This document shows positions 26,032 through 37,940 of a DNA stretch of 64,000 nucleotides, piece by piece. A program made the position numbers and the translations under genes. Source of the DNA: Coprinus comatus (taxonomy: Eukaryota > Basidiomycota > Agaricomycetes > Agaricales > Agaricaceae); assembly GCA_034638255.1 (NCBI GenBank), contig JAWPGT010000056.1:78501-142500 (forward strand), read 5' to 3'. The notes below the pieces were generated by a model. It made no database searches and was not told the DNA's origin. It saw nothing but the letters and a program-made list of their open reading frames with translations. Each line of letters opens with the position of its first letter. Within the stretch, counting starts at the first letter, position 1.

Positions 26032-26868
26032 AACTCCCCTTAGCGTACCCCGCGAAATCTACAATCCCTACTCCAGGAAAAAAAGTATTATGTTCCATTC
26101 TTCTTTGCTGGTCACTCCTGTTCTCCTTTGTCATCCGTTCTCATTCAAACTACCAGGACAACGATAAGGAAATTTACCCAACGCTTGTATCCATACTGTT
26201 CTCGCCCCTTATCAACGAATACACATCTAGATCCATGAAACACTTGTTTTGAGTGTTGTTAATCACTCTCTAGTTTACAAGTTACAACAAACTCAGTTCT
26301 CAATATCCCTGTCCACAACTATAGATATTGGATAGTTCTCGGCTAACAAGTTATGATCCGAAACAAAAATGATGCTTCTAGGATTCTTTCCACACATCCC
26401 ACCATGAGAACTTGATGAAAAACTTGTTACGTGTCATTGGCACAATTGAGGAGGTAGTAGATACAAACGAAAATATCAGAGAAATAGATAAACGGACTGT
26501 CGGATTCTACGTCAGAATGTGTTATAAGCAAAGAATCCAAATCACTCTACTACTCTAACACCAATCTACCAGAAAGAGAAACAGTGAAAACATTCAACAT
26601 CCTACAGCAAAGCAGAAATTAGGGAAAGATAAGTGGGCACAACATTCTTCACATCGCATGATTTTTTCGTGAGCGGCGTGATAACGGCGTTAATAAGATT
26701 GAGCGAATTGTTCTTTGTGTGAATGACGATAACAGGAATTGATGCGAAGGGTATTGTTCGACGAGTGGGTTTAAGGGGTGTCCAGTGCCGGAAGAGACCG
26801 GTACGAAAAATGGTCAACGTATCAACGTGCCCGACGTTGACAATCGCTGTGGCTATTAGGAGCGGTGT
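26032..26868. other. intergenic, no gene seen
   Basis: About 840 bases holding the convergent 3' ends of the deubiquitinase and the small gene at 26869-27258. A 71-residue minus-strand ORF (26602-26817) has no supporting feature. Confidence 0.45.
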
Positions 26869-27258
26869 CTAATAGTAGACACGACGCTCGACGGTACGAG
26901 CACGAGGAAGTGTTGGGCGGTGGTACTGAACTACGCGCTTAACTCGGGTAACCGAGGGGTACCTATAAACAATATGTTGGCATTGTGTTCATTATGCATA
27001 CAACGAATAGATAGACATACCAGGCGTGGTAGACCTCATTTTCGAGTTGGACCTCGATAATTTGACGACCCTACAAATGCCATGTTAGAACATGAACTCT
27101 TTTACATAGCAATAGGGGTCATTTTGGAGAGGAAGATGTTTTACCTGGTAGTCGATGTGGGAACCGACAACGAGACCTTCTTGTCTTCCTTTGATGCCAT
27201 GGCGGACGGCGACAATGTCACCTGGAACAATTTCATCTTCATAGTAAGTAGTAGACAT
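26869..27258 (-). CDS. small conserved-looking protein, 85 residues
   Basis: Not recognised. Three exons: complement(27145..27258), complement(27021..27070) and complement(26869..26962), with clean GT/AG sites and phases closing to 85 residues. It starts MSTTYYEDEIVPGDIVAVRH, includes GRQEGLVVGSHIDYQ and VQLENEVYHAWYPSVTRVKR, and ends VERRVYY. The beta-rich, basic, glycine-turn pattern looks like a small SH3/KOW-type barrel, but that is a visual impression. The frame is also open upstream to 27324 without an ATG, so a further 5' exon is possible. The tidy splicing of such small exons is the best evidence that it is real. Confidence 0.62.
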
Positions 27259-27775
27259 GATGTGTTGTGAGACTTGAAGTCCTGAGGAGGAGGCTAATTG
27301 AGTGAGTTGAGTATATGCGCCCAAGCGTTGGAGGAAACAAGTATACCTTTGAGGTGAGGATTGATGGGAAAGGATAGAAAGATGTGATGGGACGGCGCAG
27401 GCTTTTATAGATTAGATGACAGCCCGCCTCGAGGCGTTGGGACCCTGACGCTATTCGCTTTGTTCCCTTCTTGGCGAATATCTCCGCTTCAGCATACCTC
27501 ATTGTCTTCGTTACTACCGAATTACGAGAGTATATTATACCAAAGTACAATGACCAAGCGCTGAACAAATACTCGGAAAATGAAACCTTGTACTGAATAG
27601 TGTAATTCTCGGGCCTCATGTGAGCCTCGTGCCCGGCAGATCAGGTAGATTCGTTGCAAAGACCAGAGTGGACACCGCCACATTGATACAGCAGTAATAC
27701 ATGCACAATAAAATATCTAAGAATACACCATAATGTTACAACAGCGATCGTGTATTGATCTATGATTCATTGCTA
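27259..27775. other. intergenic, no gene seen
   Basis: Upstream of the 85-residue gene and downstream of the DnaJC28-like gene. No supported feature. Confidence 0.4.
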
Positions 27776-29434
27776 CTAATGCCTCTGCCTCGAGGAGAAT
27801 ACATCTAACAACGGCCGTATCAGATCCCGGAAGCGCCAAGTCGGTAGCGAAGGGCCATGTTCAACTGATCCACCCTCGACAGCAGTAGAACGCCCTGCCC
27901 TAGAACCTAAGCTTCCACCGCGTCCACGACTCCCGGTACTAATGTTTGAAGTTCTCGTGTTGCCCATGAATGTAGGATCCTTAATCCTCTCCTCAAGTTC
28001 TCTCATTATGTCATTCACGGCACCTTCATACATCCGCTTGACTTCGACTTCTCGTACATAGTATGGTCGACGAACAGCGTAAGGCGCCATACCGTTATAC
28101 TTTCGGACCAGGGAGTTCAATTGTGTAACAGCGGTTTCGTGGTATGATTCTTCCTTCTTGATCCACTCTGTGTCGCGTAAAGCTTTTACTTCATCCAAGA
28201 TAATTTTGTGAAGGTGTTCCACAGGATATTCATTGGTTAGAATCCGTAGAGCTCTTCGCGTCCATGATTGCTTTAACATTTCACGAAACGTTGTCACGGC
28301 GGTGTCAAGCTCTATACATAATACATCGGTTAAAAGTAATATGTGATGGGTCAAGACAACCATCGACTTACCATTTTGTACCTCGACCCAAGGAGGTACA
28401 GCGCCATTTCGTTGGACAATACGATTCATAAGAAACTCTTCTCTCGCAATAAAGGGGTTTGTTTCTTCAATAGACCGAACAAGCGGTTGTCCTCTACCCT
28501 TAACATTATTAAACACCCCAGCGTTTCGAGCTTTCTGACAAAAAAAACAAACATCACTACATCTTTATACACAGAAAACTCACATCACACACACCTGAAT
28601 CTTATCTTCAACTAAACTATTCCATCCTCTCATACTCGCGGGATCCCCCATTCTAGCGCCAAAAACCTGTTCTCTATTAGACAATTCCTGTTTAACCCCA
28701 AGCCCAAGTTTATAATCCAAAGTCGATTCCAAAGCGTGACTTAACCTTCCAACTTGTTGTACCCTTCTCAGCTTCTCTTTCTCTTTCTTCAATAACCTCT
28801 CATTATTCTCCGAAGTACCATGAGAGAGAGATGAAGGAGAAGATGGTAATCTAGCAACCTTCACAGCAATTTCTTCATGAGAAGGAACTTTGAATTTCGT
28901 ATCCCAAGGTTTATGATCTGGACTAGATGGTAACAATGATTCATCTTTCCAAGATCCACTTCTTGGTGTCATGAAATGAGTCGAAGTCGAAGTCGGAGTA
29001 ACACCAGAACCGGAAGTAGGATTCGGACTCCAAACCTTCGGAGGAGATTTCTTCAACTTTTCTTCGGCAGCAATTATACTCGATACTCTAAGAGGCTTAT
29101 ATTTGTCCACCAGCATACGAAGAACAGCATCTTGTATACTTTCTTCTCCATTCCAATTTTCATGTTGATTTTGGAGTGAAGATAAAACTCGTTGTCGATT
29201 TGGATTGTCCCTCTCTATAACTGCAAGTTCTTCTTCTTCCAAAGCCGCGTCAGCAAAAAGCTTGGCACTTGCTCGTGACTCTACCAGAGTCTTTGAACTT
29301 GAGCTTGCGTTGGAGTTTGAAGGATTTGAGTTTGAAGCTTGGTTATGGTTGAGTCTATGAACAGAGCCGTTGAAGGAAGTGGGTGCTTTGTGTGATGGAT
29401 TCCGGAGTGAAGGGACACGTTTTGTTGCCTGCAT
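27776..29434 (-). CDS. DnaJC28-like (DUF1992) protein, probably mitochondrial
   Basis: Contains the conserved domain shared with DnaJ subfamily C member 28, without a J domain. Three exons: complement(28595..29434), complement(28372..28534) and complement(27776..28311); the frame closes to 512 residues. The diagnostic segment spans exons 1-2: EDKIQ joined to KARNAGVFNNVKGRGQPL, then NPFIAREEFLMNRIVQRNGA and PPWVEVQ. It is followed by LRDTEWIKKEESYHETAVTQL and RKYNGMAPYAVRRPYY. The N-terminus from the ATG at 29434 is basic and Ser/Asn-rich (MQATKRVPSLRNPSHKA), compatible with a mitochondrial presequence. Upstream in-frame ATG at 29608 is less likely. The role is not established; related proteins are linked to Golgi or mitochondrial trafficking. 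Confidence 0.83.
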
Positions 29435-30655
29435 GAAATCAAAGAGAGAAAGTTTGTTTAGGGTACATTCAGGTAAGGTAAGGGTATGTTCAACAGACCA
29501 GGTGGAGTAAGATAAGGTAAGGTAAATCTGGGAACAGTCCCGTGTTTGTTCCCACGTGAGTGATGGAGGGTAAGGTGGGATGTCCACAGCAGAAATATTC
29601 CCACGCATGTCTCATTTGAACATTGACTTAAGAATTATAATTAATTTATGATCACCCACATACTGCCTCTTATTAGATGTGGGTGATGGGTCAGCACCCC
29701 AATCTTGTTAGACCTGATTTTGCATTTTTTTTGCACAACTCAAGATTTACCATTAATGCCCATAAAATTTTGGTGAATTTTATATCTTCCTAGGTATAAA
29801 TCTGGCTACTGGTAACCCCTCTATCCCTTTTGTCATTGTCCAGCATCTCCCTTCCTGTTATCCCATCACCTGACCTCTCTCCCACCCATCACTCCCATTC
29901 CTTCCCCTCTCACCATGAGGGTACATCAGGATTTTGCACACTTTTCTTCAGGCTACTTACTGCTCCTTTTAGGGCTTAAGTCAGCTTATGCTCCTTAATA
30001 TCCTTGTGGGTACCTTATGATACCTTGGTGAAAATTTCTCCAAGGAGCCCAAAGTGGCTTCAAGTAAAATGTCTTCCACAAGGAACTTTAAGTTCTCTCA
30101 AGGGCCAACCAAATATGTTCTGAGAATTCTTATTCTTAGGCAGTATTATAGGGGAGAAATCAATAAATGCATTATTGTGCAACCAATACACCACATAGAG
30201 CTATATAACTAGTACCATTAGATAGGTATTGTAAGTGCAGTTCTGTAGAGCCTATGAATGTGCCTAGAAGCCAAGAATTGAAAGTGTGATACTCTTAAGG
30301 AACATTCTGCATTTTGGACTTGACAAAATTTTGAAAATGGGTGATCATGTGACAGTGGGAACATGGACACATCATACCATGTTACTGCCTCTCCCCATTT
30401 CTTTCCATTCCCCTTGACAAAATGCTCAACCCCACACCTGTCCAGTGTTGTACCAAACAATGACAGATAATGAAATAGCTATTGTTTGTCAGTCACAGAC
30501 AGTCACTACCAGATGTTGGCTATTGTGACATGACCACTACCAAATATGGAAAAGAACAGTATTGATGCCATCAATGGGCAGCTCATATTGGCTTCAATAC
30601 ACATATCTGCTATAAAGGTAATAGTACATTTGAAAATTTGCATAGTTTACATATT
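29435..30655. other. boundary between gene-rich arm and transposon nest
   Basis: About 1.2 kb without a supported gene. The right part probably belongs to the 3' non-coding end of the decayed hAT element. I could not identify its terminal inverted repeat or target-site duplication. Confidence 0.4.
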
Positions 30656-31608
30656 TCAAACCTTGAGAATAAAATTCTGGACCATTTCTTCAATATCATA
30701 GTCAAGATCCACTTCTCCCAATCCATCCAAATCTAGCAAATTATATAATTGAAGCTCCTTATCCAATGTTTTAACAGCATCTATACAGCTCTCAAATTTC
30801 CAAATAGGTGATTCAGGATTGAGAAGTCTGGAGAGTGGTGTTGGAGTGTATACTGATAAGGTTGAAGCAACTTCTTCATGAAAGTCCTTTGCCATCTCAT
30901 TCTCTACTGATGTTAATTTGTCAATAAGAGCTGAAGTATAGATATGGTGGTGATTTGTGATAATTGGAGTTTCTAAGCCAGAAATATCAGAAGAATGATG
31001 TGAAGCTGTGGTTGTATCTGTAGGTTGCAAAGATGTTGTTTCTGAAACAGAAGTCTCAGTAGATAATGATATGGATGGAGTTCCACTATGAGTGCCAAAA
31101 AAGTGTTTTCAGAGATTATTCTTTGATGATTTCTCCAATAGGCTATCCTGTAACATCATCTTAATTTTTGCAAGGCCTTGAAGGTGTTCTGTTGTTAAGC
31201 AAGTGTGCAATTTGGTGAGAATAAGACCAAAAGTACTGAAAAGTCATCCACATGATGCAGAATTTGCACCAATTGATAAAATATAATATGTGAGCTTTGG
31301 AAGTCCAGTTAGTGGTGCACCTGGAAAAGTGGTACTCTCCCAGATAGAAAGGGGGTCAATGGGTTCAGACTATTAAATTAATGATTACTATAACAGTTCA
31401 CATATAAAATATAAATAACTTACATGAAGATGAGATTGTGTACATTTTTTAGAGCAAAGTGTTGTAAAAACATAATACTTTGTATTATTCCAGTTGTAGA
31501 AATAAGCCATAATGTTGTCCATAAAGTTCTTGGGTAGTTCTTCATTAAAAAACCAAGTCTAGAGTCTTGATAAAACAAGAAAGACAGAACCAATAGTAGC
31601 ATCAGTTT

Positions 31609-32216
31609 TGTCATATTCCGTCCCGTCACATGACTGCTAACCCTGAATTCTGCCAAGTTCACATATCACAATTCCAATTAGATAGCAAATCTCCAGATTT
31701 CCGATCTTTCTGAATTTCCTAATTTCCAGATTTCCATTGTTCATTAATTATTCAAAGGGACTTTTCTGTCCTCCAGAAATTCCGGGTTTTTCTTATCTTG
31801 CTTATTCTTCGGTTATCAATTCTATTCAGTTTAGTTTGACATTTCCATGCATTTCCTATGCTTCTTAATTCTCCAATATTATGCCATTACTTTCTGTCTT
31901 CCGTTTTATCTACCTCCGTTTGTATTTCTTCTCTGATTCGGATTTCCGTTATTCCTTATTACCTTTTTTATCCGTTACGGCATTTCATATAAATAGTTCA
32001 CTGCTATGTTTGTATTTCCTCAGTTTCAGAATTGACTTGATATACTCTTAACTCTCCGTATCGTCTCAACCGTCTGCACTCTTACTTTTCCAGTCTTCCG
32101 GAAACTCTGCTGGAAGTCTCCCGGAAATTTGTAAATTGACCTTGTACAAATTCTGGAGGTGCAGCACACATGCTGAAGCCAAGGGTCACCCTTCTCGGTA
32201 TTTTTAGTATTTAACA
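31609..32216 (-). mobile_element. 608-bp solo LTR (family alpha), TSD AGTTT
   Basis: Bounded by AGTTT at 31604-31608 and again at 32217-32221. Read on the minus strand it begins TGTTAAATACT and ends GAATATGACA (TG...CA). It is 608 bases long, exactly as long as the second copy at 32737-33668 once that copy's nested insert is removed. It has no internal retrotransposon sequence, so it is a product of LTR-LTR recombination. It sits inside the hAT transposase gene. Confidence 0.9.
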
Positions 32217-32736
32217 AGTTTGGACAAAAGGACTGAGCTTTAAAACTGGGTTGAGAATAAAAGCTGCAATAAGTACCTCTTGATCTGAATTTGCCCATTG
32301 TTTCTTAATACTCTGTATAACTGAGTTGCAAATAACCAAATCTGTGCTATCAGTCTTTGAGAGATTTGAGTAATGATGAATTAATGAACCAAATGTCATC
32401 AAAACTTCATTGAGATAGCAAAATGAGGCTTGTGTAATATTGGCAGCAATAGCAAGTAGTTCAAGATGATTTTTGATTCTATAAGAACAAAATAAATATA
32501 TTGTTCTAATCCTAAAAATATGGATAATACTTACCTGATAATGGAATGCCAGAAAAGTGGATTTTGAATTGTTTTTATAACTTGTTCAGCTTTGCAATGT
32601 GATGCAGTGGGGAAAGAAAATGGAATAATCAAATGATGTTATGGTTCCTTCATTAAATCTTTAATTATCATAAATTCAAGTGATGGGTGGAGATCAAGAA
32701 GTCATTATAGGCAAGGTAAAATGCAGTCCATCATGT

Positions 32737-33668
32737 TGTTAAATACTGAAAATACTGAGTGGTGTGACCCTTGGCTTTAGCATGTGTGCTGCACCTCCAG
32801 AATTTGTACAAGGTCAATTTACGAATTTCCAGGAGACTTCTGGCAGAGTTTCCAGAAGACCAGAAAAGTAAGAGTATAGACAGTTGAGATGATACAGAGA
32901 GTTAAGAGTTGTCAGAATGGTAGAATGTGGTGAAGAGAATGTGAGGAGTAATGAGAGGGAGTAAAGCTCAGACACAGACACAGACACAGAAAGAAGGGAA
33001 TTGATTGGATGGTTTGGCTAAGACATGAGGGACTTATATATCTACCAGAACAAAGAACAACCAAAAGGGGAGAACAATAAGGACCCTTGCCAGCACACAA
33101 AGGGAATATGTAAGTAACATAATAAAGGGAAAAGAACATTATGAAAGAGTCCAGAACATCAGGATAAGATAAGTGGAGTGATTAGGAAAGATGGATAAGA
33201 TAAGGAGATATCTGGGAAAAACCTAACAAGAGTATATCAAGTCAATTCTGAAACTGAGGAAATACAAGAATAGTACTAGACAATTTATATGAAATGCCAT
33301 AACAAATATAAAAGGTAACAAGGAACAATGGAAATCTGAATCAATGATGAAATACAAATGGAGATAGATAAAATGGAAGACAGAAAGTGATGGCATATTA
33401 TTGGAGAATTAAGAAGCATAGAAAACACATGGAAATGTCAAACTAAACTGAATAGAATTGATAACTGAAGAATAAAGCAAGATAAGAAAACCCAGAATTT
33501 CCAGAGGATGGAGAAGTCCCTTTGAATAGATAATAAACAATGGAACTTCTGGAAGTTAGGAAATTAGGAAGATCAGAAATCCAGAGATTAGATATCTAAT
33601 TGGAAATGTGATATGTGGACTTGGCAGAATTCAGGGTTAGTGGTCATGTGACAGAACAGAATATGACA
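32737..33668 (+). mobile_element. solo LTR (family alpha) carrying a nested solo LTR, TSD CATGT
   Basis: Bounded by CATGT at 32732-32736 and 33669-33673; begins TGTTAAATACTG and ends AATATGACA. Total 932 bases, of which 319 plus a 5-base duplication are a later insertion, leaving 608, the length of the inverted copy at 31609-32216. The two alpha copies face opposite ways, making a long inverted repeat around a hAT fragment. Confidence 0.9.
32910..33228 (+). mobile_element. 319-bp solo LTR (family beta), TSD AGAGT
   Basis: Begins TGTCAGAATGG and ends ACCTAACA, with AGAGT at 32905-32909 and 33229-33233. The sister alpha LTR at about 32050 shows the unoccupied site (gttaagagtatatcaag in complement). 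A second beta copy lies at 56580-56896. Confidence 0.92.
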
Positions 33669-34115
33669 CATGTTGGAACAGGTCATATTACTGTTAATGG
33701 TGTATTTATTGGAGAATATCTTCTTGAAACCTCATGAAATATTCCAAGAACCTGAGTTTTGCTATGAAGCCATATTATAACTTCATTTGCTTCATCAGCA
33801 ACATGTAGGAACTTGACCCTTTGTGTCTTGAAATAGTCTCCAACAATTAGATTAACCTAAATAATTTTTATTAGAAAAATAGATAATATTATAAGAAAAA
33901 CTTACTTGATGAGCATAACAATCTGGAGTAACTAAGTGTGGAAACTAATCTCAAAGCATTTTTCTTGCTTTTCAGGACTTGCCTGAAGCATCTGTTGTAC
34001 ATGCAATAACTGTTAAATGTAAGGGGACCTTCCTCACTGACCCTTACACCGACACACTGACTACCAACCGATCCTCCGATGTTCTGACTTCCATCAGAAC
34101 ACCTCCCAACTTCAC

Positions 34116-34354
34116 TGTTAAAACAAGAGCGTAGTGTATGAAACATGGGTAGGTACAACTCTGGACTTACTGAGGGTGTTGGTTGTTAGTAGAAAAGGAA
34201 CTGAAGTATATAATGCAAGAGTACAATCTTATATATATATTTACAGTGGTCCGTGCGAGAATATACTAGGTCACATGATATAGATCATGAAGATATATTC
34301 ATCAAGCGTGATGCCATACGAGAATGTCATGATAGAACTAATAATAGTTCAACA
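34116..34354 (-). repeat. copia 3' LTR (239 bp)
   Basis: Begins TGTTAAAACAAGAGC and ends ATAGTTCAACA on the plus strand; the element itself reads on the minus strand, so this is its 3' LTR. A purine run (CAGGGGAG in minus-strand sense) abuts it at 34355 as polypurine tract. About ten substitutions separate it from the other LTR at 57843-58081, several of them CG to TG/CA. Confidence 0.88.
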
Positions 34355-34390
34355 CTCCCCTGAATACGAACATGGCAGCTATGAAGCGCC

Positions 34391-35677
34391 TTATGTTGGG
34401 ACCATATTATTTGAGTGCTTGGCAGCGCTATATGTGGGATTAGAAAACTCCAACCCGTAATAGTTATCATGGAAGTATTCAAACTTCACATGTCCGAGAT
34501 TCTTCGTGAGAAGATCTGCAGGGTTCTCAGTGCCTGGGATAAAATAGAGCTGAACCTTCTTTTCATCAATTACTTGACGAATGAAGTGGAAAATAATGTC
34601 TATGTGTTTTGATCTCTTTTCGACAGCAGGGTTTTGCGCGATAAAGAGAGAGCCCATATTGTCTCCACAAATATCCATTGGTTCATTGTTGTGTAAACCA
34701 AGTTCAGTCATTAGGCTTCTGATCCAGATGGACTGACGACTACAATCGGAAATAGCCATGTACTCAGCCTCTGTGGACAATAATGCAATAGTCTTCTGTG
34801 ATCGACTGACCCAGGCTACTGGACAGGATGCAACAGTGGACAGATAACCAGTTTGGGATCTTTGAGTAGAAGGATCACTAGCCCAATCAGAATCACTGTA
34901 AGCGATGAAGCCCTCATTACCAGAACCATCAAGTGTCATTCGGTATTCCCGAGTCGCTAGTAGGTATCTACAAATATAGAGAGCTCTACGTAAATGTTCT
35001 TCCATAGGGTTATGAGAATGTTGACTAAGCTTAGTCACAGCGAACGAAATGTCCGGACGTGTGCCAATAGCAATGTACAACAGTGATCCGATCACCTGTT
35101 GGTACCTAGAACAGATGGAGGAGTTGATCGGCTTGTCGTTAGGAACTGGATAGTACCCTTCTGGCAGCGGAGTTCGCGCTGGCTTGGTGTCACGGTCAGA
35201 GCCAGTGACTTTAAACCTTTCCAGGATCTTTTCTAAATAAGCCCATTGATCAAGATAGATCTTTTGATTTGCTCGATCTCTCCTGATGCGCATACTGAGA
35301 AATTCTTTGACTTCTCCAAGGTTGCGGCATTCCCACTTTTTCATGAACTCTCCTTTAAGCTTTTTAAGCAGGGCAGAGTCATTTCCCATAAAAAGTATGT
35401 CGTCAACATACATGACAGCAATGACAAACTTGCCATCTTTTCGATGATAAATATAGATACCGGCATCGGATTCACATCGCTTGAAACCTAGTTTGTTCAT
35501 GGAAGATGCCATCTCTTTCCACCAGGCCAAGCCAGCTTGTTTAAGGCCGTACAATGCACGTTGTAACCTCCACACCATATGTTCCTTGCCCTTAAGTTTG
35601 AAACCTTTGGGTTGATCCATATAGATTTCCTCATCCAGTTTGCCATAGAGATATGCTGTCTTTACATCGACAGACTC
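34391..35677 (-). pseudogene. copia pol, 3' part: reverse transcriptase and RNase H
   Basis: Open minus-strand frame coding the C-terminal half of copia pol. Visible: VDVKTAYLYGKLDEEIYM, GFKLKGKEHMVWRLQRALYG, LKQAGLAWWKEM, the RT active site VMYVDDILFMG, the copia signature GSLLYIAIGTRPDISFAV, and RNase H pieces SDSDWASDPSTQRSQTGY, LLSTEAEYMAI and GDNMGSLFIAQNP ... KHIDIIFHFIRQ. No internal stop in this half. It is separated from the 5' half (53011-57558) by the Plavaka transposon, exactly at the codon before the VDVKTAYL segment; removal of the insert and one TSD copy restores the frame. Confidence 0.9.
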
Positions 35678-36010
35678 CATCAGCAAAATATCTATATACT
35701 TCTTTGACTTGGGGCTTGAGTGACTTTGTTTTGACTTTGTATCAAAATTTCAAGTAAATTCAAAGGTAATACCAAGTACCACAGGACATACAAGGATACA
35801 AGTCTATAAAGTGGTAAAGTTGTCAATAGTATAAGGCACAAAGGTCATACAAGGTAATAAGGTGTAAAGGTACAAAGTTCGTAAGGGTTGAAGTTACCAA
35901 GTTCATTAAGGGTTCAAAGTACTTCAAGTCCATCAAGGGTTTAAGTCAGATCAAGGGTTCAAGTCATCAAGTCCATCAAGGGTTCAAGTCGTCAAGATTG
36001 TCAAGTTACC
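35678..36010. repeat. Plavaka left terminus: TIR and subterminal repeats
   Basis: Inverted repeat at the edge followed by many copies of caagggttcaagt, catcaagtcc and caaggt words over 300 bases. These are the likely transposase-binding arrays; orientation is opposite to those at the right end. Confidence 0.75.
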
Positions 36011-37306
36011 AAGCTTGTCAATATATAGTTCCAAAATGTACAAGCTAACAGTTGTTGTTATTCTTAACATTACACCAGTTGATATTTCAAACTTTGAATA
36101 GGATAATTAAAAATAAAGCATACAAAAAATCAAATACAAAAAGTATCTACTGAAAATCAAACTACAATATCAAACATTGCGTGATCAATATATCTATTAA
36201 CATAAAAATGTGACCAGTGATCAAGAACATGAGGAGGCAGTACTTTAGGAATAAATTTATGGTCATGTACAGGTAGAAGGTGTGATGCACGAAAAATAAG
36301 GGAGAGAGGGATAATACGTGAATCTGAGTAGTTCCCCTTTGTAACAATCCACATCCCAGTCTCATGGTCAGGTTTGGAGTCCTTGAATTTGTAGTCAGTA
36401 ATAAGAGCACACTGGTGCTCCTGTCTATCAAATGTAAACATGAAAAAAAGCCATACACATGCAAGTGTTAAACCACTGGTAATTGTCTCAGCCAAAGGAT
36501 TATCTTTGACAAAGACAGTATCATAACGGCCAGGACCACCCCTCCATGTATTGAGTGCACGAATTCGTTCCTGTCGCATGCCTTTTGATCCTGCATAATC
36601 AGTAGGGGCATAGAATGAAGCAAGAGAGGAGGGGTAGACCGAAATTTTAATTGATTTGCAATCTTCGAGAGTAGAGTAGGAATGTGAATACACTTGTAGA
36701 AACTGATGGAGGTTGGTTGGAAGAGGGACTTTTGTGATATGGGATGTTAGAGTTTGGAGAGGTACAAGTTGATCTGTACAATGTACGACATGGTTAAGTA
36801 AATTATATGGAAGAAATAATATAAAATACTTTACGAGTACACGTTTTTGCTAGCTGAATTGTTGGTTCACAACGAGCAGTGTTTGGAGTTAACACATCAT
36901 CATCATCATATGTATTTGCTTCCTTTAACTCTGTGAAATCATGTTTGAGCATGCAACCAAGAAAATTATACAAAGTAAAAAGCTTACCCAAGCTTGATTT
37001 ATCTTTATCATCAAGCATTTTGTGTTTTACAAACATAGCACGAGCCTTCAATAGTTGGCTCCATCGAGTGTTCCATTTGAGTATTTGACCTAAAGCCTGG
37101 AAACGATTGGTGTGCTGATAAGGGTCTTTTACAGCATCAATATGTTTTTTTTCGGTTATTGACGAGCAAAGACCATTGAGAGCTCCAAAGGCTCAAATGC
37201 ATGGTGCATAGTGGACCATCGAGTGTTGTCGAGGTGGAATGGAATCCTTCTTCTGGATACCAGCCTTAACGAAGACATCGCGAGCATCATGAAATCTAAC
37301 AAGTGC

Positions 37307-37940
37307 TGTTATGACCACGAACCGTTAAGCTGAACACTCCTGGAACTTAAACGCTAGAGTGCAGTCGTGTAGGAACGTGCGATCAATAAACACTCTGCTG
37401 CAATCTCAAGGCCTTTCAACCTAGTGACCGAGAGGTATGGAGACAGAGATGTATAAGGGCTACAACAGAAGAGATTAAAGCTTGAGGCTTTAATCGTCTA
37501 CTACATCGAGTATTTATACTATTCTAGGGATGTACCTAATAATAGCTACTAACTAATTATAACCTAATACTCGTCATCGCTTTATAATCTACTCCATACA
37601 CAATGCTAGAACTGTCAACAGGAGTAGGTGAGACATCGGGGTCGGGGACTATTTACTCCATATACAATGAAAGATTAGTCAACAGGAGTAAAATGACGAA
37701 ACAGATAACTAATACTGGAGCTGGGGAAATGTATACTTCTAAGCATAAGTGGAGTCCATACTTAGTTCGACGTTAGGTCATAACGATGTCATAGTGATGT
37801 CACTGTGATGTCACCGGGGAATGGTATGTCAAGCGGAGTCGTCCATGGTGTCGTCATTGGGAATGAGTTCGGGGAAGATGGCGAACAAGTCTTCCTCGGT
37901 GGTGGTGGTACGGGCCGGTGGTTTGGGTGGACTCGTAACA
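37307..37940 (-). repeat. gypsy B 3' LTR (634 bp)
   Basis: TGTTATGACC...CTCGTAACA on the plus strand. In element sense it follows a purine-rich tract (AAGGAAGGAAGTAA, near 37941-37955). The C-terminal part of the third ORF reads into it and ends at about 37829. Confidence 0.95.

Larger units (their letters stand above)
30656..34017 (-). pseudogene. hAT-family transposase, C-terminal two thirds (decayed, interrupted)
   Basis: Minus-strand DDE transposase of the hAT superfamily. In reading order: TVIACTTDASG, PHLVTPDCYAHQ, an intron, VNLIVGDYF and WLHSKTQVLGIF (34012-33674). Then TRWTAFYLAY ... NPLFWHSII, LLAIAANITQASFCYLNEV and DQEVLIAAFILNP (32731-32222). Then NEELPKNFMDNI, DPLSIWES, the dimerisation motif NSASC-x-x-LFSTFG, an acidic tail and LYNLLDLDGLGEVDLDYDIE (31608-30656). 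Two solo LTRs interrupt it. Premature stops at 33972, 33951, 33945, 33683 and 31244 each sit where Arg (CGA) or Gln (CAG) is expected. The N-terminal third is 25 kb away at 59277-60330. It cannot make a full protein. Confidence 0.83.

Noticed and set aside
26602..26817. 71-codon minus-strand ORF
   Set aside because: No splice support, motif or neighbour similarity.
31609..33668. Long inverted repeat as hAT terminal inverted repeats or a MITE
   Set aside because: Each arm is a TG...CA solo LTR with its own 5-base duplication, inside rather than at the ends of the hAT gene.
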